NCBI RefSeq assembly: GCF_038150125.1
Contig: NZ_JBBVMF010000016.1
Span: forward strand, 62,001-126,000
DNA: 64,000 nucleotides
Source: SW132 sp038150125
Lineage (GTDB): Bacteria > Bacteroidota > Rhodothermia > Balneolales > Balneolaceae
Direction of reading: 5' to 3'
Shown: in pieces, positions 55,633 through 64,000 of the stretch
Layout of the letters: each line of letters starts with the position of its first letter
Numbering within the stretch: the first letter of the stretch is position 1
Notes under the pieces: model-generated
What the model was told of the DNA's origin: nothing
Seen by the model: the letters and a program-made list of their open reading frames with translations, nothing else
Database searches by the model: none
Translations under genes and position numbers: made by a program

Positions 55633-58600
55633 ATGTTCTATTCAATATTCTCATTTGAGATCCGGTACTGGCTGCGTAAACCGTCGTTTTATGTGTATGC
55701 CGGGATAATGTTTGCCCTCTCTTATTTTGTGATGATCAGTGCGTCTGGAATTTTTGAGAGCCTGACCGTTAGTATGAATACCGCCACAATTGTGAACTCG
55801 CCAATAGCCATCAATGGTATCCTAAATGAGATGGCCATCATCCTTTATTTCTTTTTGCCGGCTCTCATTGGCGGAACCATATACCGGGATTACAAACACA
55901 ATATGCATTCGGTTTTGTATTCCTATCCGTTCAAAAAATGGGAGTATCTGCTCGGTAAATTCATGGCAGGACTCACAGTTTCAACCCTGGTAATGCTTGC
56001 AGCTGCCCTTGGAATTATTCTTGGCACCCTTACGCCGGGAACGAACCCCGAACTGCTCGGCCCGTTCAACCTGATGAGCTATGTTCAGCCGTTTATTTAT
56101 TATCTCATCCCAAACATGATCTTTTTCGGGGCGATGGTGTTTGCCGTGGTCGCTTTTACCCGGAATATCAATGTCGCCTTCATCATAATTTTGGGATTTT
56201 TTCTAATTCAGATTTTTGCTCAGAATCTTACCTCAGATTTGGATAATAAAATGTTGGCTGCTCTTTTAGATCCGTATGGTATGCAAGCCAACGCCTACTA
56301 TGCGGAGTACTGGACGGTCTTTGAGCAGAATGAAAATCCTCTGCCGTGGGGTGATGTGATTCTGTACAACAGACTGATATGGGGCGGGCTTGGCATCCTC
56401 ATATTTGGCCTTGTTTACAGCGCCTTTAGTTTTAGCCAGCAGGCGTTCAGTTTTAATCTCTTCCGAAAGAAAAAAGGCGAAGCGGTTACCAAGAAAAACT
56501 TCGGCAGTATTTTAACTGTGAATATGCCTAAAGTAACTCTGGATTTTTCTTTTATGAAAAATCTGAGCCTCTCTTGGGAGCTGGCCAAAGTTGATTTCCG
56601 ATACGTTGTGGGAAGCTGGCCGTTTATTATTATCGGTCTGATTGGCTTGCTGATTTCGCTGAGCGTCATTCTATTAGGTGGTGAGATTTTTGGTACAAAT
56701 ACGCTTCCGGTCACGTGGCAGATGCTGCAGCTACCAGGCACCTTTTTCAGCCTCTTTATAAATATCCTGACCTTTTTGTACGCGGGAATGCTCATCCACC
56801 GTAGCCGGGGTGATAAGATGGATCAGCTGATTCATGTGACCGGGGCTCCAAACTGGGCGATCCTGTTTTCAAAATTCCTCGCGCTCGTGCTCATGCAGAT
56901 GGTGCTGCTTTCCATCATCATGATTGCAGGACTAGGCGTACAGCTCTATAACGGCTACTACAATTTTGAAATTGGCCAATATCTATTTGATTTGTATGCC
57001 ATATCACTTGTACATGTTGCGATTTGGGGACTGCTATCCATCTTCATTCACAGTCTGTTTAAGAATTACTACATCGGGTTTATCCTGCTGCTCATCATTT
57101 CTATTGGGATCAATTTTTTAGGACAGCTTGGCATCGAGCAAACCGTGTTAAAATTCAACCAGGCACCCGGTACGGCCTATTCTGATATGAATGGATATGG
57201 CAGGTCTCTCGCGCCATATTTTGTATATAAAGGCTACTGGTTGTTGCTTGGAATAGCTTTATATACGCTAGCTATTGTATTGTTCAGAAGAGGACTGCCC
57301 GGCGGATTCAAAGAGCGGATTCAAAATGCGAGTGAAGCTTTCACCCCAAATCTCAAGGTTGTTTTTACGCTTTCACTGATTGGATTTTTGGGGATGGGTT
57401 CGTGGATCTATTACGTCAATAACATCAAGCACGAGTATGTTTCATCCCAGGAGTGGGAGCAGCGGACAGCTCAATTTGAGAAGAATTATGGGAAATTTGA
57501 AAATGCCCCACAGCCTCGCATCGTTTCGAGCAGCATAGATCTGGATTTGTATCCTGAAACCAGGGACCTTGAAGTCAGAGGGAACTACATTCTTGTAAAT
57601 CAGACAGATGTAGCTATCGATTCCATTCATATAGATCACAACTACCTTCTCAGCACATTTAGTTTTGATCGTGACTTTGAGTTGGTGCTGGAAGATGACA
57701 CGATGAATTACGACATCTATCTTCTTATGGAACCACTGATGCCCGGCGATTCGGTCGTTTTCGATTTCACTCTTGCCAATGAGCCAAATGAAATCCTGGA
57801 AAATCAGTCCCCGGTCCGATTCAATGGGACATTCATCAACAACTCCACTTTCCCGAGAATCGGTTACCAGGAATCCGGTGAGCTGAAAAGCAAAGAGGCT
57901 CGTGAACGTTACGGACTACCGCCCAAACCTCGAATGGCTCCACTGACAGACAGCACTGCACGGATGAACAACTATATTTCCAGCGATGCAGACTGGATCG
58001 ATTTTGAAACGACGATTTCAACATCCCCGGAACAGATTGCCATCGCGCCCGGGTATTTGCAGCGGGAGTGGGAGGAGAACGGCCGGCGCTATTTCAATTA
58101 CGAAATGGACAGCACCATGGTGAATTTCTACTCCTTTATCTCTGCTGAATTTGAGGTCGCCAGGGATAGCTGGAACGACGTAAGTATCGAAGTTTATCAT
58201 CATCCGGATCACACCTATAACCTGGATTATATGATTGATGGGGTTAAAAAATCATTGGATTATTACACGGAGAATTTTAGTCCTTACCAGTTCCGTCAGC
58301 TTCGTATCATTGAGTTTCCCCGAACCGGTGGCAGCTTTGCACAGTCGTTTGCAAATACGGTTCCCTATTCTGAGGGTGTCGGTTTCATCGCTGATGTAGA
58401 TACCACGGATGAGGAAGCCGTAAATTATCCCTTTAGCATTACCGCGCATGAGGTTGCTCATCAGTGGTGGGCACACCAGGTAATCGGGGCCAATGTGCAG
58501 GGTGCAACCATGCTCTCTGAAAGTCTCTCGGAATACAGCGCCCTGAAAGTGCTGGAAAGGGAGTATGGTGTTGATCAAATGCGTCGGTTCCTAAAGGATG

Positions 58601-59292
58601 CGCTGGATAGCTATCTGACCGGCCGGACGTTTGAATCTCAGAGGGAGTTGCCGCTGGTTTACAACGAGAATCAGCAGTACATTCACTACAATAAAGGCTC
58701 GCTGGTGTTTTATGCAATGAGTGATTACATCGGTGAGAACAGATTAAATGCCGCACTGAGTGATTATATTGATGATGTAGCTTTCCAGGAGCCGCCGTAT
58801 ACTATTTCCCTGGAGCTGGTTGATAAGCTTAAAGAGGCAACACCCGATTCAATGCAATATCTCATTGAAGATATGTTTGAAACGATTACGCTGTACGACA
58901 ACCGGGTGGAAGAGGCAACTTATACCGAAGTTGACAGCAGCACATATGACGTAAATCTAACGCTGCAATCTGCCAAATACCGGGCTGATGAAACGGGGGA
59001 ACGCATCTATAAAAATGCTGCCGGTGACAGTCTTGCGATAGAGGTGGAGGGACGCCGCCGGCCGGTAGAATCACTCCCACTCAAAGATTGGATTGACGTG
59101 GGGGTGTTTGGTGTGGATGAGGAAGGAAATGAAACCGTGCTCTATCTCGAAAAACGAAAATTCACTGACATCATAAATGAGTTCACTATTACGGTAGATG
59201 AAGAGCCTGTGTCAGTTGGAATCGATCCATACAACAAACTAATCGATACTATCTCGGGAGACAACCGAAGGCCCCCATCGAAAGAAGAATAG
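55633..59292 (+). CDS. ABC-2 permease fused to M1-family aminopeptidase
   Basis: The protein has 1219 residues. The first ~580 contain about 12 membrane segments in two sets of six (MFALSYFVMISASGIFESL, IIILGFFLIQIFAQNL, FIIIGLIGLLISLSVILL). A further anchor lies at ~580-600. The C-terminal ~600 residues are an M1 aminopeptidase-like domain. It has the zinc site HEVAHQWW (His939-His943) and a downstream Glu in MLSESLSEY. This fused architecture is known in Bacteroidota and always pairs with an ATPase. The peptidase domain should face the periplasm. Whether it cuts the transported substrate is unproven. Confidence 0.92.
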   Translation: MFYSIFSFEIRYWLRKPSFYVYAGIMFALSYFVMISASGIFESLTVSMNTATIVNSPIAINGILNEMAIILYFFLPALIGGTIYRDYKHNMHSVLYSYPFKKWEYLLGKFMAGLTVSTLVMLAAALGIILGTLTPGTNPELLGPFNLMSYVQPFIYYLIPNMIFFGAMVFAVVAFTRNINVAFIIILGFFLIQIFAQNLTSDLDNKMLAALLDPYGMQANAYYAEYWTVFEQNENPLPWGDVILYNRLIWGGLGILIFGLVYSAFSFSQQAFSFNLFRKKKGEAVTKKNFGSILTVNMPKVTLDFSFMKNLSLSWELAKVDFRYVVGSWPFIIIGLIGLLISLSVILLGGEIFGTNTLPVTWQMLQLPGTFFSLFINILTFLYAGMLIHRSRGDKMDQLIHVTGAPNWAILFSKFLALVLMQMVLLSIIMIAGLGVQLYNGYYNFEIGQYLFDLYAISLVHVAIWGLLSIFIHSLFKNYYIGFILLLIISIGINFLGQLGIEQTVLKFNQAPGTAYSDMNGYGRSLAPYFVYKGYWLLLGIALYTLAIVLFRRGLPGGFKERIQNASEAFTPNLKVVFTLSLIGFLGMGSWIYYVNNIKHEYVSSQEWEQRTAQFEKNYGKFENAPQPRIVSSSIDLDLYPETRDLEVRGNYILVNQTDVAIDSIHIDHNYLLSTFSFDRDFELVLEDDTMNYDIYLLMEPLMPGDSVVFDFTLANEPNEILENQSPVRFNGTFINNSTFPRIGYQESGELKSKEARERYGLPPKPRMAPLTDSTARMNNYISSDADWIDFETTISTSPEQIAIAPGYLQREWEENGRRYFNYEMDSTMVNFYSFISAEFEVARDSWNDVSIEVYHHPDHTYNLDYMIDGVKKSLDYYTENFSPYQFRQLRIIEFPRTGGSFAQSFANTVPYSEGVGFIADVDTTDEEAVNYPFSITAHEVAHQWWAHQVIGANVQGATMLSESLSEYSALKVLEREYGVDQMRRFLKDALDSYLTGRTFESQRELPLVYNENQQYIHYNKGSLVFYAMSDYIGENRLNAALSDYIDDVAFQEPPYTISLELVDKLKEATPDSMQYLIEDMFETITLYDNRVEEATYTEVDSSTYDVNLTLQSAKYRADETGERIYKNAAGDSLAIEVEGRRRPVESLPLKDWIDVGVFGVDEEGNETVLYLEKRKFTDIINEFTITVDEEPVSVGIDPYNKLIDTISGDNRRPPSKEE

Positions 59293-59308
59293 AGGCCTTA
59301 ATGTTTAA

Positions 59309-59394
59309 GCCACGAAGACACGGGGACACGAAGGAACACAAAGGGTTTTATAATTTTAACTTTGTGAGTCTTGGTGCCTTTCTGCCTTAGTGGC
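59309..59394. repeat. Imperfect inverted-repeat unit b
   Basis: The left arm GCCACGAAGACACGGGGACA... pairs with the right arm ...GGTGCCTTTCTGCCTTAGTGGC (~35 bp, mismatched) around an AT-rich loop. It lies just upstream of the GxxExxY gene. Confidence 0.75.
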
Positions 59395-59481
59395 ACTACT
59401 GATTTTGGCACGAAGCGACTAACTTTCTTGACTTATTCATATTTATCAATACATTGAGTGATAATAAATCAAAAGAGAATC

Positions 59482-59892
59482 ATGGGACGATCAACTCGCA
59501 AAAACTTTGCCCCGTTGAGCATAAAAGAAGAGAAAATTGGCAAAGCCCTTGTCAATGCAGCGTATCAAGTACACAAATCCTTAGGCCCCGGATTACTTGA
59601 AAAAGTGTATGAAGTTTGTTTTTGTCATATCCTTGCTGAAAAGGATTTTAATGTACATCGACAAATTGATATTCCAATTACGTTTAAAGGTATGACATTT
59701 GAAGAGGGACTAAGGTTAGATGCATTGGTCAACGATTTAGTTATTTGTGAGTTAAAAGCTGTTGAGACCGTTAATCCTGTTTGGGAAGCTCAGTTACTCA
59801 GTCACCTGAAACTGACTAATAAACGCCTGGGTTACTTAATCAATTTCAATGTGCCTCTCATTAAAAAAGGAATCAAAAGAATGATTCTTTAA
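59482..59892 (+). CDS. GxxExxY family protein (PDDEXK-like)
   Basis: The protein has 136 residues from the ATG at 59482; a GTG at 59458 would add eight. The name-giving motif is in LGPGLLEKVYEVCF. A PDDEXK-type core is visible as LRLDALVNDLVICELKAVE (Asp ... Glu-x-Lys), followed by QLLSHLKLTNKRLGYLINF. The family is small and cytoplasmic, of unproven function, and often found inside repeats or rRNA-like intervening sequence contexts. Here it is enclosed by units b and c of the inverted-repeat family, so it may be the protein of a mobile or selfish element. No transposase is nearby. Confidence 0.88.
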   Translation: MGRSTRKNFAPLSIKEEKIGKALVNAAYQVHKSLGPGLLEKVYEVCFCHILAEKDFNVHRQIDIPITFKGMTFEEGLRLDALVNDLVICELKAVETVNPVWEAQLLSHLKLTNKRLGYLINFNVPLIKKGIKRMIL

Positions 59893-59917
59893 ATATAGCT
59901 GGCCTTACTGATTTTTT

Positions 59918-59991
59918 ACCACGAAGCCACGTTGACACAAAGATTTTTGGTTTTTTCTTTGTGAATCTTGGTGCCTTTCTGCCTTAGTGGC
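59918..59991. repeat. Imperfect inverted-repeat unit c
   Basis: The left arm is ACCACGAAGCCACGTTGACA and the right arm ends GTGCCTTTCTGCCTTAGTGG. The right arm is nearly identical to that of unit b. Confidence 0.75.
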
Positions 59992-60003
59992 CCACTTTAT
60001 TAG

Positions 60004-60089
60004 CTACGAAGACTCAAGGACACGAAGGGACACTAATGTTTTTTGTTATTTTCACTTTGTGAGCCTTGGTGCCTTCGAGCCTTAGTGGA
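60004..60089. repeat. Imperfect inverted-repeat unit d
   Basis: The left arm CTACGAAGACTCAAGGACAC pairs with a right arm that includes TTGGTGCCTTCGAGCCTTAG. It directly follows unit c and precedes the tail at 60114. Confidence 0.75.
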
Positions 60090-60113
60090 CTATTGTTTAT
60101 GCCCAAGAATTCC

Positions 60114-60152
60114 CATTAGCTGTTTTGCTGAAAATATGTTTAATTCAAAACA
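60114..60152 (+). repeat. Repeat tail, copy 2
   Basis: CATTAGCTGTTTTGCTGAAA, followed by ATATGTTTAATTCAAAACAG. It differs from 54435-54475 at only a few positions, showing that more than the hairpin is duplicated. Confidence 0.6.
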
Positions 60153-60214
60153 GTCCCTTAAAGAATAAAGAGATAGACCGGGGCTGATCAACAATTAAAT
60201 AGGGGAGCACCATC

Positions 60215-61267
60215 ATGCATATTTTGTTTTTGATTCACGGAATGGGTCAACAGCCGGACAACTGGGCCGTGCCGGTAACTGAGCACCTGACAGCCAAAGC
60301 CAAACAGTATCAATATTTTCAGGACACCAATATTCAGAATGAGGTGACCTTTGAGCCGATTCGCTACGACAACGTATTTGATGATCTGCTGGATCGATGG
60401 AAGGGTAATTTTTCAGGTATCATGACGTCCGAGGCGGCCGCTGCCATCCCAAAAGGTAAACTTATTGATCTGATGGAATCAATGACTGATGATGAACGCC
60501 AGTTCTTTTGGAGTCATGTAGCCGATGTGCTTATCTATCAGTTTTTTCCCTTGTACCGCGACAGAGTCCGCATTGAAGTGATTCGGAACATCGCTCAAAA
60601 AGTAGCCGGCTACAGAAATCAATTTGGGAGCAATACACGCTTTTCGTTCCTGGCCCATAGCCTGGGTACAGCCGTAATTCACGATTCTCTTCACCTGATG
60701 GGCGATACACAGTGGGACGATAGCATTGCGAATGTGATGGGACCACCGCATACCCGATTTCAATCGCTGTTTATGCTTGCCAATACCAGCCGAATTCTTC
60801 AGTCAGACATCAAAGTGACGGACTCCATCGTTTGTCCCGTTGGTGGTCGGGGTGATCAAACACAGGAGTATCTCGAACAATATTATAATGTGTTTCACAA
60901 ATATGATCCTGTTACTCTGCTCTGGAAGTTTAGTGGTGAATCATGGGGCGCGAACTTTAGCCAGGTAAATCTGAGTCACTTTCGTGATGTTTATATTCAT
61001 GACTTTACGCATTACCTGGACCATCCGGCTGTACATGTTCCTCTATTGAGAATCTTGTGCGGATTCCGGTCGGTGTCGCCTGCAGAGCAGACCCACGCTA
61101 TTGAGACGTATAAAGATATTGATCGCGATCAGGTGGTTCGGGAAGCTCAAAATAGAATTGAGGCTGCAAAATCTGATCTTGATGAGGACTCAACACTGAT
61201 GGATCTTATCAGGATTTGGGTAAAGCTGAAAGATATGGTCGGCGGGGACTTCAATATCTCTGTTTAA
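60215..61267 (+). CDS. Lipase-like alpha/beta-hydrolase superfamily protein
   Basis: The protein has 350 residues. It starts MHILFLIHGMGQQPDNWAVP, where HGMG forms the oxyanion loop. The nucleophile elbow is FLAHSLGTAVIHDSLHLM with Ser in AHSLG, and late residues DFTHYLDHPAVHVPLL may supply the His. There is no signal peptide or membrane segment. The pattern recalls PGAP1/lipase-like hydrolases, but the substrate is unknown. A Shine-Dalgarno-like AGGGGAG precedes the ATG. It is followed by an exported protein gene after 87 bp, possibly in one operon. Confidence 0.75.
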   Translation: MHILFLIHGMGQQPDNWAVPVTEHLTAKAKQYQYFQDTNIQNEVTFEPIRYDNVFDDLLDRWKGNFSGIMTSEAAAAIPKGKLIDLMESMTDDERQFFWSHVADVLIYQFFPLYRDRVRIEVIRNIAQKVAGYRNQFGSNTRFSFLAHSLGTAVIHDSLHLMGDTQWDDSIANVMGPPHTRFQSLFMLANTSRILQSDIKVTDSIVCPVGGRGDQTQEYLEQYYNVFHKYDPVTLLWKFSGESWGANFSQVNLSHFRDVYIHDFTHYLDHPAVHVPLLRILCGFRSVSPAEQTHAIETYKDIDRDQVVREAQNRIEAAKSDLDEDSTLMDLIRIWVKLKDMVGGDFNISV

Positions 61268-61354
61268 GTTGATGCGCTCTAGCTGACCAGAAAAGTTTCA
61301 AGAGCTGTCGGTAAAAAATAATCTGTGGTACTAACTAAAATAAAGAGGATTACT

Positions 61355-62428
61355 ATGGACATGAAATTAAGAATGGGAAAGAGAGCAGTGAGCAGGATTG
61401 TGATGACGGGCATTTTGCTCGTTGGCGCAATAACGGCCGGTCAGGCACAGGATGTCTTTGCTCCGTCTGATGCCTGGGCGGACGAGAATGATCCCCGTTA
61501 CTATGAAAATGTAATTGACAGAAACTGGCAGTTGATTCAGCAGGAGCAGTGGGCAGATATTTTTTCGAATCTTGCCGAAGACGCTGCATTATCAGAAGTT
61601 GACTGGAGTGGTGCACAGCAGGTTCACGAACGATTCTTAGATGCATTGGACGCTTCCATTGATGAACTGAAAGAGATCGATGCTCTGTATAATGGGGTGT
61701 ATTTGGAGCATCTTGATCAGCTACATACAGGCCGCTTCGCAGAAGGAATCGCCGGAGATGGATTTGTAGCGTTTATGGGGATGAACCCTGCTATTGTGCT
61801 CTGTATGGAAGGAGCTGAACAAGCAAATCCATGCAATCAGCCCCAACACCCCATTCTTACTGTAGCCCAGGCCAGGGATGTCCGTTACCGGGCAAATGCC
61901 GCAAATGAGCTTCTTCTAATTCTTCGCCGGGAAGCAGATGAGGTGATATTAGATGCCATCGAAACATCGTACAAACGGTGGAATAATTTCCTTGACAATG
62001 GATTTGTAATGTACCCTTGGGAAATTACACTGAACTCAGCGCTATTGGAGTGGGATATCCGCACACCGCCATCAACGCAGTTTATATTTCTTCATCCCTC
62101 ACTGGGAATACAGATACCGCTGGATGGATTTAGTGATCCTGTAAAATTCAGGGCAAAAGAATCTTTAGTGATTGAAGTGGCCGGGCACCTTTGGTACCGG
62201 GGTGAATTCCTGGATAATTACGGAGGCATATCAGGAACGGTTGTGCTTCGCGAAGACCTTCCGCCGGGCTTTGGGTTTTTGTTACGCCCCGGAAGAGGGC
62301 TGTCGGCCGGGCTAAACTGGCACTTATCTGCAGATGAACAAAAACAGTTTATGAAAACACCGTTTGTAACGGTGAGCGTAAATGTTCTGAATTTTATTAA
62401 ATCAAACAGAGGCCGGTTTGAATTATAG
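61355..62428 (+). CDS. Exported protein of unknown function
   Basis: The protein has 357 residues from the ATG at 61355, which has AGAGGA upstream; the frame is open from a GTG at 61325. A signal peptide is clear (RIVMTGILLVGAITAGQA-Q). The mature part begins DVFAPSDAWADENDPRYYEN and is helical to ~residue 215. A beta-rich C-terminal region follows, with FIFLHPSLGIQIPLDGF, VIEVAGHLWYRGEFLDNYGG and LRPGRGLSAGLNWHLS. I do not recognise the family. It probably acts in the periplasm or outer membrane. Confidence 0.65.
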   Translation: MDMKLRMGKRAVSRIVMTGILLVGAITAGQAQDVFAPSDAWADENDPRYYENVIDRNWQLIQQEQWADIFSNLAEDAALSEVDWSGAQQVHERFLDALDASIDELKEIDALYNGVYLEHLDQLHTGRFAEGIAGDGFVAFMGMNPAIVLCMEGAEQANPCNQPQHPILTVAQARDVRYRANAANELLLILRREADEVILDAIETSYKRWNNFLDNGFVMYPWEITLNSALLEWDIRTPPSTQFIFLHPSLGIQIPLDGFSDPVKFRAKESLVIEVAGHLWYRGEFLDNYGGISGTVVLREDLPPGFGFLLRPGRGLSAGLNWHLSADEQKQFMKTPFVTVSVNVLNFIKSNRGRFEL

Positions 62429-62552
62429 GGTAAGGCACTCTACTTAATTTTGAAATTAATCGCTTAATTACGATTATAAGAAATCAATTTTCGGTAAGTA
62501 TTTGTGAAAATCCCCTGAAACAGAAATCAATTAATAAAAACACATATTTGAT

Positions 62553-63611
62553 ATGGCTGAATTTGCCGATTTATGGTGGTTAGGAATGTTGTTGGCAGCT
62601 TTTGCCGGTGGTGCATTTGGAGCTGCAATCGGTGCTTTACCGGCGTTTATTTTTACAGGGTTTCTTGTAATGCTGGGGGAGGGCGCCAAAATTCTCATTG
62701 GGGATCTGTCGGGTATTGCCGGGTTTGATCCTGCGTTATTTGAGCAGTCGTCAGCCATCACCGGACAGCTTGGATTTGGCCCGGTATTTGGCCCGCATAT
62801 CAGTTTTGCAGGCGGGGCAGCTGCCTCAGCATATGCAGCAAAAAAGGGTTATATGAATACCGGGTTTCCGTACCACGAGGCAAAAAATATCGCCTTTGCA
62901 CAGGGTCCGAAACCGGATGTGCTAGTAGCCGGCGGCCTGTTTGGGATATTGGGATACTGGATCACTAGCATATCTGTGACGCTTGGCTTGCCATGGGACC
63001 CCATCGCTATAGCAGTGGTTTTATCGGCCCTTGCCCACCGTCTTTTTCTCGGTTATCCGCTAATCGGTAAGACAGATAAAGGGATTTTAAATATGGATCC
63101 ATTTGTCAAGGAAGAGGAGAGAATTGCTAAAGCTGAGAAAGACACAAAAATTCGGCTGCTGGTTGAGCCCTGGCTCGGTCATCAGTACAAATGGGCGGAT
63201 ATCTCCATTTTAGGTGTTGTTGTTGGAATATTAGCTGCCTTTACCACGTACGAGACAGGCAGCGTATTTCTTCCATTTGGGATCAGCGCTGCTACACTTC
63301 TATTTCTGAATCTCGGTGTAGAAAGAATTCCTGTAACACACCATATGTCTCTAATTGGAAGTACATCCATTGTTGCGGCAACCGGGGGAGCCTACATGGG
63401 ATATTCCCTTGGACTCATGCTGCTGACAGGGGCACTCTTTGGCTTTATAGCAGCCCTGTTTGGCGAACTGTTTCAGCGGGTGTTTTATGCCCATGGCGAT
63501 ACGCACGTGGATCCACCGGCCGGGGCTATTGTTATGGGAACCCTGCTAATTGCAGCCCTTGCCATGTTTGGGATTTTTCCAGATGCAGCCTGGATACCGT
63601 TACCATTTTAA
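62553..63611 (+). CDS. Uncharacterised multi-pass membrane protein
   Basis: The protein has 352 residues with about nine hydrophobic, Gly/Ala-rich segments, for example MLLAAFAGGAFGAAIGALPA, FIFTGFLVMLGEGAKIL, AIAVVLSALAHRLFLGYPLI, ILGVVVGILAAFTTY and SLGLMLLTGALFGFIAALFG. A cytoplasmic loop near residues 170-215 is charged (KEEERIAKAEKDTKIRLL). Conserved-looking His/Asp residues occur in YAHGDTHVDPPAGAIVMG. The family looks like a permease-type protein of unknown substrate. It is convergent with arsA, with a 7-bp gap, and is not obviously tied to arsenic resistance. Confidence 0.7.
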   Translation: MAEFADLWWLGMLLAAFAGGAFGAAIGALPAFIFTGFLVMLGEGAKILIGDLSGIAGFDPALFEQSSAITGQLGFGPVFGPHISFAGGAAASAYAAKKGYMNTGFPYHEAKNIAFAQGPKPDVLVAGGLFGILGYWITSISVTLGLPWDPIAIAVVLSALAHRLFLGYPLIGKTDKGILNMDPFVKEEERIAKAEKDTKIRLLVEPWLGHQYKWADISILGVVVGILAAFTTYETGSVFLPFGISAATLLFLNLGVERIPVTHHMSLIGSTSIVAATGGAYMGYSLGLMLLTGALFGFIAALFGELFQRVFYAHGDTHVDPPAGAIVMGTLLIAALAMFGIFPDAAWIPLPF

Positions 63612-63618
63612 GGCTCCA

Positions 63619-64000
63619 TTAAACAGTTAAACCCGATGTTTTTTCTGTTTTCAGCAGTTCCTGTAACACCGGGTCTTCCGAAATCCATGGGATTGTATAG
63701 AGCTTTTTAGAATGCTTCGTCTCAATCTCGTTCAGCAGCGGAATCTCTTCAATTGCCCGCTGTTTAAGGAGAGGATCTGAGATTTCAGTGGCTGACATAC
63801 TCTGGTTCGTTATCCAGGCGTAAGGTTCAATGTTGGATCGCCGCAAATCATCCTGCAACTTAGCCGCCTCGGTTATTGGGGTGGTTTCAGGCAGGGCTAC
63901 AATAAGCAGTTTGGAATAGTCTGGATCCTGCAGATACATATATGGCGTTTTTAGTTTATCAGTATCTATTTTCGTATTACGCAGAATCTCTTTGTGATAG
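63619..64000 (-). CDS. arsA: ArsA-type arsenical pump-driving ATPase (partial, C-terminal end)
   Basis: The minus-strand frame is open from the right edge to a TAA at 63619, giving the last 127 residues. It contains YMYLQDPDYSKLLIVALPET, TPITEAAKLQDDLRRSNIEP and YAWITNQSMSATEISDPLLK, the typical C-terminal part of ArsA. In that family ATP hydrolysis drives arsenite export with ArsB; some relatives have other cargo roles. The N-terminal P-loop lies outside the window. The internal ATG at 63939 is not the true start. Confidence 0.85.
   Translation of the reverse strand, partial: YHKEILRNTKIDTDKLKTPYMYLQDPDYSKLLIVALPETTPITEAAKLQDDLRRSNIEPYAWITNQSMSATEISDPLLKQRAIEEIPLLNEIETKHSKKLYTIPWISEDPVLQELLKTEKTSGLTV

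Larger units (their letters stand above)
59893..60214. other. Intergenic region with repeat units c and d and a repeat tail
   Basis: The 322-bp gap after the GxxExxY gene is almost wholly made of two inverted-repeat units and the conserved tail. No gene is seen. Confidence 0.5.

Overview
The window looks like a chromosomal segment of a Bacteroidota-type bacterium. The evidence is two tandem SusC/SusD pairs, an ECF sigma/FecR pair, many lipoproteins with Cys lipoboxes, sparse Shine-Dalgarno sites and a GxxExxY gene set among intergenic repeats. Together with the moderate base composition and gene styles, this would fit a marine or saline lineage near Balneolota/Cytophagales. That placement is inference, because no rRNA gene is present.

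Bases 1-10172 (minus strand) hold one end of an extracellular contractile injection system (eCIS, phage-tail-like, Pvc/Afp/AlgoCIS type). In transcription order it runs: N-acetylmuramoyl-L-alanine amidase with an SH3 domain; a membrane protein with a Nudix-like N-terminus; a Pvc16/DUF4255 cap or terminator protein; an unrecognised protein, possibly cap-related; two sheath paralogues; two tube paralogues; a small DUF5908 protein; a LysM tube/baseplate adaptor; and a VgrG-like spike cut by the left edge. Three 13-bp-spaced direct repeats lie in front of the structural operon.

Bases 10379-18072 are housekeeping and accessory genes: an MscS channel, a prokaryotic pentameric ligand-gated ion channel, a small coiled-coil lipoprotein with a zinc-ribbon partner, D-lactate dehydrogenase (ldhA), a cytidylate-kinase-like protein, a DUF1456 protein, and a broken metallo-beta-lactamase-fold hydrolase.

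Bases 18900-53251 (plus strand) form a large polysaccharide utilisation locus, most likely for decorated (glucurono)arabinoxylan. It starts with ECF sigma, FecR anti-sigma and a SusC with an STN signalling domain. These are followed by SusD, a second SusC/SusD pair, a DUF1735-like lipoprotein and a GH10-fold lipoprotein that has lost both catalytic glutamates. The enzymes follow: GH95, an intact GH10 xylanase, GH43, GH115 alpha-glucuronidase, an acetyl-esterase-like hydrolase and GH97. Two ~1250-residue FG-GAP/VCBS plus ASPIC/UnbV lipoproteins bracket the enzyme block. The working model is cell-surface capture and cutting of xylan, import through SusCD, debranching in the periplasm, and feedback through sigma/FecR.

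Bases 53315-64000 contain a small lipoprotein, a GIY-YIG protein, an ABC ATPase with a permease fused to an M1 aminopeptidase, a GxxExxY protein embedded in a family of imperfect inverted repeats, a lipase-like hydrolase, two uncharacterised proteins, and the C-terminal end of ArsA on the minus strand.
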